The notes under the pieces are model-generated. The model had not been told where the DNA came from, made no database searches, and worked only from the letters and a program-made list of their open reading frames with translations. Made by a program: the position numbers and the translations under genes. A stretch of 32,459 nucleotides of DNA from Pseudomonadota bacterium (lineage in GTDB: Bacteria > Desulfobacterota > Desulfovibrionia > Desulfovibrionales > Desulfovibrionaceae), in contig JAEXRD010000107.1 in the NCBI GenBank assembly GCA_023438245.1, forward strand, positions 1 through 32,459, written 5' to 3'. Within the stretch, counting starts at the first letter, position 1. Every line of letters begins with the position of its first letter. Of the stretch, positions 23,357-31,141 are shown piece after piece.

Positions 23357-23389
23357 AAGCCCCCCGGAGTTTCGCGCTCCGGGGGGCTT
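23357..23389. terminator. Rho-independent terminator, likely bidirectional
   Basis: AAGCCCCCCGGAG (23357-23369) and CTCCGGGGGGCTT (23377-23389) form a perfect 13-bp stem with a 7-base TTTCGCG loop. It is followed by TGTCGTT on the plus strand and by an A-rich AGAAAG on the other side, giving T residues for minus-strand transcripts. It separates the methyltransferase gene from the convergent transporter gene. Confidence 0.88.
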
Positions 23390-23410
23390 TGTCGTTGGAT
23401 CAGGCCGGGC

Positions 23411-25057
23411 CTAGCTCATGCTCATGAGGTAGGGCACGCCCAGGAACACCAGCGCCGCCAGGAAGATGGCGCCGAAGAGGAAGCCCTGCAGCCAGAAGTC
23501 CTTGCGGCTGACGAAGCCCGAACCGTAGTAGATGGGGCTGGGGCCGGTGGCGTACGGGGTGATGATGCCCATGAGGCCGAGGCTGAGGCACAGCAGCATG
23601 GCCAGCGAGCGCATGTTCACGCCCGGGATGGCCGAGGCCGTGGTCAGGAACACGGGCAGCAGCGCGGTGACGTGCGCCGTGAGGCTGGCGAAGAGGTAGT
23701 GCACCACGAAGAACAGCACCAGCAGCATCACGATGATGGTGGTGGGCGAGTAGCCCGCCATGGCCGCCGCGCTGGTGGTGGCGAACCACTTCAGGAACCC
23801 GACCTTGGCCAGGCCGTCGGCCAGGGTGACCAGGGTGGCGAACCAGAACAGCACGTTCCAGGCCTGCTTGTGGCCCAGCAGGTCGTCCCAGGTGATGACG
23901 CCGGTGAGGATCATGAGCGTGAGCGCGATGAGCGCCACAAGCGTGGCGTTCAGGTAGTCGCCCGCGAAGATCCAGCCCAGCAGGGCCAGTACGGCCAGGC
24001 CCGCCATGGTCAGCTCGCGGCTGGTGATCGAGCCGAGCTTGGCCAGCTCGCTGGCGGCCCACACGGGGGCGTCCTCGCTGACCTTCTGGGTGGGCGGGTA
24101 GAGGAGGTAGGTCAGGTACGGCACGGCCAGGAACAGCAGGATGCCCACGGGCGCGAACGAGGTGAACCACTCGCCCCAGGTGAACTTGATCTGGACGGTC
24201 TTTTCCACCAGCGACAGGGCCAGCAGGTTGGGCGCAAGGCCGGTGAGGAACATGGAGCTGGTGACGCAGGTGGTGGCCAGGGCCACCCACATCAGGTAGC
24301 CGCCGATCTTGCGCGGCTCGTTGTCCGGCGTGGAGCCGTAGAGCGCCGGGATGTTCTTGATGATGGGGAAGATGGTGCCGCCGCTGCGCGCGGTGTTGGA
24401 GGGCATGAACGGGGCCAGGGCCAGGTCGGCCAGGGCCACGGCGTAGCCCAGGCCCAGCGTGCGCTTGCCCAGCTTCTTGATGAGGATGAGCGAGATGCGC
24501 TTGCCCAGGCCGGTCTTCTCGTAGCCCAGGGCGAACATGAAGGCGATGAAGATCAGCCACACCGTGCCATCAGAAAAGCCGGAGAGCAGCCACTTGATCT
24601 CATCGGCGGGCTTGGGCTTCTTGGGCGCGGGCTTCTCTTCCTTCTTGGCTTCAGCGGGCTTGGCCGCATCGGCGGAAGCGGCAGGCTTGGCCTCGTCCTT
24701 CTTCTCTTCCTTCTTTTCCGGAGCGGCGGGAGCGGCGGCCTTTGGCGCCTCCGCCTTCACGCCCTCGGGGGCCTTGGGAGCCTCGGCGGGCTTGGCGGCA
24801 TCCGCCGCTGCGGGCTTGGGAGGCGCGGGAGCCTTCGGCGGCTCGGGCGCGGGCACAAGCATCAGCGAGGCGCACAGCACCACGCCCACCAGGCCCACGG
24901 CAGCCGCCGGAATGGGCTCCAGAATGAGCGCCACCACCACGCCCACGAAGATGGAGAAATACTGCCAGGCGTAAGGCTCCAGGCCCTGCGGCGTGGGGAT
25001 CGCCCATACGGCCAAGGCCGCCAGAATGGGGATGAGACCCTTCCAAAGCTTGCTCAC
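23411..25057 (-). CDS. DASS/SLC13-family anion symporter with long charged insertion
   Basis: This 548-residue polytopic inner-membrane transporter belongs to the divalent anion:Na+ symporter family, which moves dicarboxylates, citrate or sulfate. The first SNT-type motif is PSNTARSGGTIFP (Ser220-Asn221-Thr222). The second repeat has ITPYATGPSPIYYGSG. SGFSDGTVWLIFIAFMFALG is the conserved segment after the second helix. Between helix 2 and that segment, residues ~69-153 form an Ala/Lys/Pro/Glu-rich low-complexity stretch absent from typical members. Substrate specificity is open; dicarboxylate or sulfate would suit a sulfate reducer. The start is GTG at 25057 with AGGAGG upstream. It is monocistronic, with its own predicted promoter. 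Confidence 0.92.
   Translation of the reverse strand: MSKLWKGLIPILAALAVWAIPTPQGLEPYAWQYFSIFVGVVVALILEPIPAAAVGLVGVVLCASLMLVPAPEPPKAPAPPKPAAADAAKPAEAPKAPEGVKAEAPKAAAPAAPEKKEEKKDEAKPAASADAAKPAEAKKEEKPAPKKPKPADEIKWLLSGFSDGTVWLIFIAFMFALGYEKTGLGKRISLILIKKLGKRTLGLGYAVALADLALAPFMPSNTARSGGTIFPIIKNIPALYGSTPDNEPRKIGGYLMWVALATTCVTSSMFLTGLAPNLLALSLVEKTVQIKFTWGEWFTSFAPVGILLFLAVPYLTYLLYPPTQKVSEDAPVWAASELAKLGSITSRELTMAGLAVLALLGWIFAGDYLNATLVALIALTLMILTGVITWDDLLGHKQAWNVLFWFATLVTLADGLAKVGFLKWFATTSAAAMAGYSPTTIIVMLLVLFFVVHYLFASLTAHVTALLPVFLTTASAIPGVNMRSLAMLLCLSLGLMGIITPYATGPSPIYYGSGFVSRKDFWLQGFLFGAIFLAALVFLGVPYLMSMS
24599..24853 (-). repeat. Low-complexity Ala/Lys/Pro/Glu segment within the transporter
   Basis: About 85 codons encode irregular repeats such as AAKPAEAPKAPEG and AAKPAEAKKEEKPAPKKPKP. 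The codon phase is maintained and flanking family motifs resume immediately, so this is an in-frame insertion, not a frameshift. Confidence 0.85.
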
Positions 25058-25118
25058 AACGACCTCCTGGTGATTAAGTGACCGAAATTGTGGTCGAAAG
25101 TCATGTTGATTTTTTCAC

Positions 25119-25147
25119 AATGTACGACCGTTGCCAGGCGTTGTCCA
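25119..25147 (-). promoter_or_regulatory. Predicted sigma70 promoter of the DASS transporter
   Basis: On the minus strand, TGGACA (25147-25142; 5/6) and TACATT (25124-25119; 4/6) are separated by exactly 17 bases. The start codon lies about 60 bases downstream. No clear operator was found in the AT-rich leader that follows. Confidence 0.5.
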
Positions 25148-25182
25148 GAGTCGGCCCCCCGGAATTCCTCCTCGGCAGGGGA

Positions 25183-26070
25183 TTATTTTTGCGACAGTTC
25201 CGCCGCCTGGTAGCTGCTGCGCACCAGGGGCGCGCAGAACATCTTGGGCACGCCGAGGGAGCGCCCGTACTCGGCCAGGGCCTCGAACTCGTCCGGATGC
25301 AGGTAGCGCCGCACCGGCGGGTGCTGGCGCGAGGGCCGCATGTACTGGCCCACCGTTATCATGGTGCAGCCCGCCTCGGCCAGATCGCGCACGGTCTGGC
25401 GCAGTTCCTCGTCCGTCTCGCCCAGGCCCGCCATGAGCCCGCTCTTGGCCGGGATGCCGGACCCGGTCTCGCGAGAGTAGGCGGCCACGCGGCGCAAGAG
25501 TTCCAGGCTCTGGGCGTAGTCCGCCTGGGGGCGGATGGCGCGGTACAGGCGCGGGGCGGTCTCCACGTTGTGGTTGAGCACCTCGGGCCGGGCCTCCAGC
25601 ACGGTCAAAAGCGCCGCCTCGTCGCCCCGGAAGTCCGGGATGAGCACCTCCACGGTGCACTGCGGCAGGCGCGCGCGCACGGCCCGGATGCTGGCCGCGA
25701 AGTGCGCGGCCCCGCCGTCGGGCAGGTCGTCGCGGGTCACGCTGGTGATGACGATGTGCTTCAGCCCCAGGCGCACGCTGGCCTCGGCCAGGCGCTCGGG
25801 CTCGCCGGGGTCGACTGGTTGTGGCTTGCCGGGGGTGATGTTGCAGAAGGCGCAGTTGCGCGTGCACTCCCGGCCCAGAATCAGGAACGTGGCCACGGAC
25901 TTGGAGAAGCATTCCCAGGTGTTGGGGCAGCGGGCGTTCTGGCACACCGTGTTCAGGTTCAGGTCGGCCAGCAGCCTGCCCGTGTCGGAAAAGCTCCGGC
26001 CCTGGGGCAGCTTGACCCTAAGCCACGGGGGAATGCGCAAATCGGGCGCGGAATTCTCCGGACAGGACAT
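25183..26070 (-). CDS. lipA: Lipoyl synthase
   Basis: LipA inserts two sulfur atoms into protein-bound octanoyl groups using two [4Fe-4S] clusters. The 295 residues have the auxiliary-cluster cysteines Cys43, Cys48 and Cys54 (TVCQNARCPNTWEC), the radical-SAM motif CTRNCAFC (Cys69, Cys73, Cys76) and the C-terminal RSSY serine ligand (Ser285). KSGLMAGLGET and DFRGDEAAL are also typical. ATG at 26070 with AAGGAAGTGAAGG directly upstream is well supported, because the conserved PPWLRVKLP lies at residues 14-22. The gene starts inside lipB, overlapping it by 53 bases. It is the last gene of the long minus-strand operon. Confidence 0.96.
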   Translation of the reverse strand: MSCPENSAPDLRIPPWLRVKLPQGRSFSDTGRLLADLNLNTVCQNARCPNTWECFSKSVATFLILGRECTRNCAFCNITPGKPQPVDPGEPERLAEASVRLGLKHIVITSVTRDDLPDGGAAHFAASIRAVRARLPQCTVEVLIPDFRGDEAALLTVLEARPEVLNHNVETAPRLYRAIRPQADYAQSLELLRRVAAYSRETGSGIPAKSGLMAGLGETDEELRQTVRDLAEAGCTMITVGQYMRPSRQHPPVRRYLHPDEFEALAEYGRSLGVPKMFCAPLVRSSYQAAELSQK

Positions 26071-26653
26071 CCTTCACTTCCTTCATGTCGATTTCCCGGC
26101 CCGTCTCCAGGGCCAGCGAGGTGGGCATGGCCCCGGAGATGCCGCAGAGCGTGATGAGGCCGAACAGGCTCACGTCCGGGCCGACGTTGAGCGCCAGGCC
26201 ATGGTAGGTGACGCCCCGGCGCACGCCGATGCCCATGGAGCAGATTTTTTTGGTGGCGGTCCACACGCCGGGAAAGCCCTGGCGGCGGGTGGTCTCCACG
26301 CCGAAGTGGGCGCAGGTGCGGATCACCGCCTCCTCCATGTCCTCGAAAAACTTGCGGATGCCGCCCTTGCGCTTCTCCACCCGAAAGATGGGGTAGCCCA
26401 CCAGCTGGCCGGGAAAGTGGCAGGTGATGTTGCCGCCGCGCGCGGTCTGGGCCAGCTCGATGCCCTGGCCCGCCAGGTACTCCGCGCCCACGTGCAGGTT
26501 CTCGCCCCCGCCTTGCCTGCCCAGGGTGATGACCTTGGGATGCTCCACGAGGTAGAGCGTGGGCTCACCGCCCGCCAGCACCTCCTCCAGGGTCCGCACC
26601 TGGAGCGCCTCGGCCTCCTTGTAGGGCGTCAGCCCCAGGTCAACGATCCGCAC
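26018..26653 (-). CDS. lipB: Octanoyl-[acyl carrier protein]:protein octanoyltransferase
   Basis: LipB transfers octanoate from acyl carrier protein to lipoyl domains, providing the LipA substrate. The 211 residues include RGGNITCHFPGQLVGYPI, where most homologues read YHGPGQ, the catalytic Lys136 in KKICSMGIGVRRGVTYHG, and the catalytic Cys170 in ITLCGISG. The start is GTG at 26653, overlapping the Rsm22-like gene by 14 bases; the long 3' overlap with lipA is noted there. Both catalytic residues are present, so the Tyr-Cys and Gly-Phe changes in the RGG motif probably do not abolish activity. Confidence 0.94.
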   Translation of the reverse strand: MRIVDLGLTPYKEAEALQVRTLEEVLAGGEPTLYLVEHPKVITLGRQGGGENLHVGAEYLAGQGIELAQTARGGNITCHFPGQLVGYPIFRVEKRKGGIRKFFEDMEEAVIRTCAHFGVETTRRQGFPGVWTATKKICSMGIGVRRGVTYHGLALNVGPDVSLFGLITLCGISGAMPTSLALETGREIDMKEVKDVLSGEFRARFAHSPVA

Positions 26654-28130
26654 GGCCCTTGGAACCCTTCCGGTGAGCCGACTTCTTGGGCGCGGCGGGC
26701 TTGTGCCCGGCGGCTTTGCCCGGGGCGGGCTTGCCTCCGGAGGGCTTGGCGCCGCTCGGCTTGGTGCCAGACGGCTTGGTGCCGCTCGGCTTGGTGCCAG
26801 TCGGCTTGGGCTTGGCCGGCTTGGGCCTGGCCGGTTTCGGGGCTCCCGGCTTGCGCGGCTGGCGTTCGGACGGCAGCTTTGGGGGCTTGCGTTCCTGCGG
26901 GGTTTTTTCGGGTTTCGGCTCAGGGGCCGGGGAATCGGGCGCGTGCTTCATGGCCTCGTCGGCCATGGGCAGCACGAGCGCGCCGCTCTTGGCGTCCTTC
27001 TGCACCTCCCCGGGCCAGGCGGCCTCCAGGAGCGTGCCCGGCAGGGGCACCAGATGCTTGCGCGGCAGCGAGAGCAGGGTCAGCCCGCGCTCGGAGCAGG
27101 CGTACTGGCCGAACCGGCGCTTGCCTTCAGGTCCGGGCAGCTCGAACGGGCCGGACACCGCGCGCACCAGGCCCTTGCCCTCCGGGGCCTCCAGCTTGCG
27201 GGCCTTCCGGGAGAAGTGCAGGAAGCTCAGGCTGACGTTCTCCTTGGTCAGGCGGGCCAGCTCGGAGAGCCTGCGCAGCCAGGCCGGGGCGGACTGGCTC
27301 TCGAAATTGAAGTGGCACCAGGCGGTGTAGCCGCGCCCGCTCATGGGGCAGGGGCCGGTGTGCGGGCAGGGGGCCAGGGGCAGCAGGCCCTCGTGCAGCA
27401 TGCCGCGCCGCAGCGCCGCCAGCAGGTGCGCGGAGGGCCGCACGCCCGGCTCCACCACCAGCACCTGGCCGCGCTCGGTGAGCATGGAGCCCAGGTGCCA
27501 GGCCAGGCCTCCGGCGTCCTCGGCCAGGTCCACGCCCTCGCCGCGGCGCAGAACTTCATTGAGCGCGTTGGCCATGATGATGAGGTCGCCCTTCTCGCGC
27601 AGGCGCGCGTCCAGCGGGGACTTCACCAGCGTGACCTTCCAGGGGGCCAGGCCCTCGCCACGGGCCTGCGCCATGTGCGTCAGCGCCTCCAGTCCCAGGC
27701 GCATGGGCTTGGGCGCGCGGTCCACGCAGATGAAATGGAGCTTGCGGCGGCGCAGGTGCGGCCGGGCCATCCACAGGGCCAGGGGCGCGGTGAGCGGCCC
27801 GGTGCCCAGGTCGATGACCGTGGCTCCCTCCTCGGGGGTCTCGCCGCCCGGATCGAGCCCCAGGCCGGAGAACAGGATGCCCAGGCGGTGGATGTTCCAG
27901 GGCAGGAAATAGCGCATGTAGGCCGAGAGCGCCGCCGGGTCGGCCAGATAGTCGCGCCTGAGGTCGCCGCGCTCGTCGGTGAGCAGGTGCGAGAGCTCGC
28001 GGATGTCTCCGGGCAGCTCGCGGCGGTGCTGGCGGCGCAAGGGCAGGGCCGCGTCCAGGTGCAGCGGCAGTTCGGCCATGAGCGAGAGGAACTCGCGCCC
28101 GGGCTTGGGAAAAAGCTGTTCAGGAGACAT
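26640..28130 (-). CDS. Rsm22-family ribosome-associated methyltransferase-like protein
   Basis: This 496-residue protein has a class I SAM fold (motif I VIDLGTGPLTAP, ~105-116) and the Rsm22 signature APCPHTGPCPMSGRG followed by WCHFNF. Cys255, Cys261, Cys272 and Cys345 (in GQYACSERG) are spaced like the four cysteines reported to hold a [4Fe-4S] cluster in the mitochondrial homologues Rsm22/METTL17. An Fe-S protein acting on the small ribosomal subunit is therefore plausible. Residues ~396-496 are a basic Lys/Pro tail, including four GTKPS-type pentapeptides, that could bind RNA. It overlaps the ASKHA gene by 11 bases and lipB by 14. Whether it methylates anything is unknown. Confidence 0.85.
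   Translation of the reverse strand: MSPEQLFPKPGREFLSLMAELPLHLDAALPLRRQHRRELPGDIRELSHLLTDERGDLRRDYLADPAALSAYMRYFLPWNIHRLGILFSGLGLDPGGETPEEGATVIDLGTGPLTAPLALWMARPHLRRRKLHFICVDRAPKPMRLGLEALTHMAQARGEGLAPWKVTLVKSPLDARLREKGDLIIMANALNEVLRRGEGVDLAEDAGGLAWHLGSMLTERGQVLVVEPGVRPSAHLLAALRRGMLHEGLLPLAPCPHTGPCPMSGRGYTAWCHFNFESQSAPAWLRRLSELARLTKENVSLSFLHFSRKARKLEAPEGKGLVRAVSGPFELPGPEGKRRFGQYACSERGLTLLSLPRKHLVPLPGTLLEAAWPGEVQKDAKSGALVLPMADEAMKHAPDSPAPEPKPEKTPQERKPPKLPSERQPRKPGAPKPARPKPAKPKPTGTKPSGTKPSGTKPSGAKPSGGKPAPGKAAGHKPAAPKKSAHRKGSKGRADR
26739..26798 (-). repeat. Four tandem 15-base repeats encoding GTKPS
   Basis: Four consecutive 15-base units encode G(T/A)KPS pentapeptides in the basic C-terminal tail of the Rsm22-like protein, with partly decayed units on either side. 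Units differ at the serine-glycine junction codons. Because the unit is a multiple of three, copy-number change would keep the reading frame. Confidence 0.8.
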
Positions 28131-29727
28131 GGCGCAGCACCATCCTTTCCACGTATTGCGCTCCGAAGCCGGAGTCGGCGGCCAGATTGAGGGCCCGGCA
28201 GTTGTCCGGCAGCGCCAGCACCCAGTCCCAGGCGTCCGGGCGGGTGAGCAGCAGGCGCGCGCCCTGAAGCGAGGTGTTCCCGGCCCGCACGAGCCGCCCG
28301 GCCAGCACCTCCGGCAGGAAGCCCAGCGCGGCCAGGTCGCCCGCGTCCACGTGCTCGCCCATGGCCCCGGCCAGATGCACGGACTTGAGCGCGCCCGGGG
28401 CCAGCCCGGACTCCGCCAGCAGGCGGGACAGCGCCAGGTTGAAGGCCGCCTTGACCTTCACCAGTTCCTCCACATCGGAGGCGGGCAGGGCCATTCCGCC
28501 AGGCAGCGGCAGCGCGGTCTCGCCGCCGGACTGGGTGAGCCCGGCCATGAGCTTCCGTCCCAGGGGCGTGGCGGGTACCACGAAGCGCCCCGTCTCGTCC
28601 AGCGCCCCGGCGCGCAGCAGCGCGGCCGCCAGCGACAGGTAGCCCACGCCGGTGATGCCCGCGTTCCTGGCGGAGGCCGAGCCCGATTTCGGCCCGTGCT
28701 CCACAAATTGCGGGGCCAGCCCGGCCGGGGTGAGCGCATAGGCGCGCACGGCCCCCGGCCCGGCGGTGCGCCCGTGGCGCAGGCCCACGCCCTCCAGGGC
28801 CGGGCCCATGGGCACGCTGGCCAGCAGGTGCTCTGTGGGCGAGAGCGCCAGCACGAATTCGCCGTTGGTGCCCAGGTCGGCCAGCAGGAAGGGATAGTCC
28901 GGCGGCCCGGCTGGGCTGAAATGCAGCGCGGCCATGCCCGCGCTCAGGTCGCCGCCCACGAAGGGCGCGAGCAGCGGCGGGATGAGCGCGGGCGGCAGGT
29001 CCGGGGCCAGCTCGCGCTCGTCGCCCCCGGCGTAGTCCAGGCGGTAGGGCGCCCGGGCGATGGACCCCGCGTCCAGGCCCAGCAGCAGGTAGGTCATGGC
29101 GCTGTTGCCCGCCACGCACAGCCGCGCCACGGGCTGGCCGTGCAGGGCCGCGGCCTCGGCCGCCAGGGCGCGCAGGCGGTCCAGCACCAGGCCGCGCAGC
29201 GTGTCCGCCCCGCCGGGCTTCTGGGCGTGGGCCAGCCGGGCCATGATCTCGCTGCCCAGGCCCATCTGCGGGTTCAGGCCCTGGCCCTTGGAGAGCGGCA
29301 GGCTGCGCTCCAGCGCCATCCAGTGGATGCTGGTGGTGCCCAGGTCCACGGCCAGCGCAAGCGGGGTGGAGGGGCGGACGGTGGTGAGCGGCGCGCGCCG
29401 GGGCGGGGCGCTGCGGCCAGGCTCGGGCAGCTCCACCTCGCAGGGGGCCGCCGGGTGCATGCAGGACAGCCGCCAGCCCTGGCCCACGGCCTCGCCGCCC
29501 AGCCGGACCAGTTCCTCGGCCCCGGCCTGCGGCGCGGGGGAAAGATAGCGCACCCGGCACAGGCCGCAGCGGCCCAGCCCGGCGCACAGCGGCACGCCGT
29601 CCCACAGGCCCGCGCCCTTTTCGTCGCGGTGCAGGAAGATGGCCTGGGCCAGGGTGCGGCCCGGATCGGGAAGAAGGCGCAGCTCGCGCCCGGCGTGGGT
29701 GCGCAGCAGGATGGCGGAGTCTGTCAT
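28120..29727 (-). CDS. [2Fe-2S] ferredoxin-ASKHA protein, RACo/DUF4445-like
   Basis: This 535-residue protein has an N-terminal plant-type [2Fe-2S] domain with Cys48, Cys54, Cys57 and Cys89 (C-X5-C-X2-C...C). A DUF4445/RACo-type ASKHA ATPase follows: LALAVDLGTTSIH (phosphate-1 loop, ~123-135), VAGNSAMTYLLLGLD, LADLGTNGEFVLAL (~282-295) and HGRTAGPGAVRAY. Family members reduce Co(II)-corrinoid cofactors with ATP. No corrinoid protein or methyltransferase partner is visible here, so the target is open. It is somewhat shorter than typical RACo. The start is ATG at 29727, in an ATGA overlap with the upstream kinase gene, tying it to that two-component circuit. The stop overlaps the Rsm22-like gene. 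Confidence 0.88.
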   Translation of the reverse strand: MTDSAILLRTHAGRELRLLPDPGRTLAQAIFLHRDEKGAGLWDGVPLCAGLGRCGLCRVRYLSPAPQAGAEELVRLGGEAVGQGWRLSCMHPAAPCEVELPEPGRSAPPRRAPLTTVRPSTPLALAVDLGTTSIHWMALERSLPLSKGQGLNPQMGLGSEIMARLAHAQKPGGADTLRGLVLDRLRALAAEAAALHGQPVARLCVAGNSAMTYLLLGLDAGSIARAPYRLDYAGGDERELAPDLPPALIPPLLAPFVGGDLSAGMAALHFSPAGPPDYPFLLADLGTNGEFVLALSPTEHLLASVPMGPALEGVGLRHGRTAGPGAVRAYALTPAGLAPQFVEHGPKSGSASARNAGITGVGYLSLAAALLRAGALDETGRFVVPATPLGRKLMAGLTQSGGETALPLPGGMALPASDVEELVKVKAAFNLALSRLLAESGLAPGALKSVHLAGAMGEHVDAGDLAALGFLPEVLAGRLVRAGNTSLQGARLLLTRPDAWDWVLALPDNCRALNLAADSGFGAQYVERMVLRHVS

Positions 29728-30764
29728 GGCTGGGCCTTTGCGGTGAACCGCCTGGGCAGGCGCACGGTGAAGGTGGAGCCCTGGCCGGGCTGGCTGGCCA
29801 CCAGGATGTGGCCGCCCATGCCCTCCACGAGGTTGTGGCACATGGCCAGGCCCAGGCCGGTGCCCTCGCCCGGGGGCTTGGTGGTGAAGAAGGGGTTGAA
29901 GATCTTGTCCATGTTCTCCGGCGCGATGCCGCAGCCGTTGTCCTGGATGGAGATGTACAGCCAGTTCTCGTCGGCGCGGGCCGTGGCCTCGATGCGCCCG
30001 CCCGTGGGAATGGCCTGGAGCGCGTTGTTCATGAGGTTCAGCACCACCTGGCGCAGCAGCGGCGCGTCGGTGAGCAGGCGGGGCAGGTCCGGCGGCAGCG
30101 CGCGCACCAGCGTGGCGTTCTTGTACGAGGCCTCCTTGTCCACCAGCCGGGCCATGTCGTCGATGAGCCGGGCCACGTCCACTTCCTGGAGCACGGGCTC
30201 GCGCTTGCGGGCGAAGTCCAGCAGCTTGTGGGTGATGTTCTTGCAGCGGTCCACCTGGGAGCGGATCTCGCGCAGGGAGTCGCGCACGTCGCCGAAGTCC
30301 GCGCCGGGGCAGGCCGCCGCCGCCTCGCCCACCAGATGCTCGGCCCACTCGGTCTCCTGGGCGATGATGGCGATGGGGTTGTTGATCTCGTGCGCGATTC
30401 CGGCCGAGAGTTCGCCCACGGCGGCCAGCTTTTGCGATTGGATGAGCTGGCTGTTCAGGGTGGTCTTGGCCTCCTCGGTCTCGCTCAGGCGGGTCATGAG
30501 CCTGCGCGCGGAGGCCGCCGCGATGGCCAGCACCGCGCCCGCCAGGATGCCCGCCAGCGGCGGCGTGGCGAAGGTGGCGGCCACGGCGAGCGCGGCCAGC
30601 ACCGGCGGCACCAGGAAGTGCAGCCACAGCGACAGCCGGTGGTCGCGCCACAGGCGCGCGCCCGTGGCCATGCCCAGCAGGCCGCCCGAGGCGCCGGGCG
30701 CGTGGTTTGCGGCGTGTGGAATGCCGTTACCTTGCGGTCTTGGCATTGAGCTGTCTTCGCTCAT
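29724..30764 (-). CDS. Membrane-anchored sensor histidine kinase
   Basis: This 346-residue kinase has two short hydrophobic helices (~46-66 and ~69-88) and almost no periplasmic part, so it probably senses within the membrane or cytoplasm. The dimerisation domain carries GIAHEINNPIAII (phosphorylated His125). The ATPase domain has NLMNNALQAI, DNGCGI and FFTTKPPGEGTGLGLAM. The type is NtrB/ZraS-like. The first ATG (30764) lies inside the receiver gene (38-base overlap), with AAGG upstream; ATG at 30746 is an alternative start. It probably phosphorylates the adjacent single-domain receiver. Confidence 0.92.
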   Translation of the reverse strand: MSEDSSMPRPQGNGIPHAANHAPGASGGLLGMATGARLWRDHRLSLWLHFLVPPVLAALAVAATFATPPLAGILAGAVLAIAAASARRLMTRLSETEEAKTTLNSQLIQSQKLAAVGELSAGIAHEINNPIAIIAQETEWAEHLVGEAAAACPGADFGDVRDSLREIRSQVDRCKNITHKLLDFARKREPVLQEVDVARLIDDMARLVDKEASYKNATLVRALPPDLPRLLTDAPLLRQVVLNLMNNALQAIPTGGRIEATARADENWLYISIQDNGCGIAPENMDKIFNPFFTTKPPGEGTGLGLAMCHNLVEGMGGHILVASQPGQGSTFTVRLPRRFTAKAQP

Positions 30765-31116
30765 CGGCCTTGCGCACCTTGTCCAGCAGTTCGTCGAAGT
30801 CCGCGGGCTTGAGGATGTAGTCGTAGGCCCCGAGCTTCATGCCCTGCATGCCCGTCTCCAGCGAGGCGTGGCCCGTGAGCATGATGACCTCGGTGAGGGG
30901 GCGTTTGGTGCGGATCTGGCGCAGCAGCTCCAGCCCGTCCATGCCGGGCATGCGCACGTCCAGCACCACCACGTCGAACTCCTGCTCCTCGATGAGCCGG
31001 AGCGCCTCCTGCCCGCTGGTGGCCGTGGCCACGGGCATCTTGCGGATGGTGAAGCGCTTGGCCATGGTTTCCAGGAAGTCCGTCTCGTCGTCCACGAGGA
31101 GGATGCGGATGCTCAT
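30727..31116 (-). CDS. Single-domain response regulator
   Basis: This receiver-only protein (129 residues) has LLVDDE (acidic pair 9-10), phosphoacceptor Asp53 in LDVRMPGMDG, a Thr in MLTGHAS and LKPAD with the conserved Lys. There is no DNA-binding or enzymatic output domain, so it must act through protein contacts or as a phosphate relay or sink. It sits between two histidine kinase genes: 25 bases after the dCache kinase stop, and overlapping the start of the second kinase. Confidence 0.93.
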   Translation of the reverse strand: MSIRILLVDDETDFLETMAKRFTIRKMPVATATSGQEALRLIEEQEFDVVVLDVRMPGMDGLELLRQIRTKRPLTEVIMLTGHASLETGMQGMKLGAYDYILKPADFDELLDKVRKADERRQLNAKTAR

Positions 31117-31141
31117 GCGTGCGGCTCCTTGCTTTGGGGGA

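Noticed and set aside
26739..26798. Short direct repeats as a possible CRISPR array
   Set aside because: The 15-base units are contiguous without spacers and encode in-frame GTKPS pentapeptides of a protein tail.
29728..30651. N-terminal extension of the ASKHA protein through the histidine kinase gene
   Set aside because: The extension is an out-of-frame shadow of the kinase. ATG at 29727 fits the ATGA overlap and is followed directly by the ferredoxin domain.
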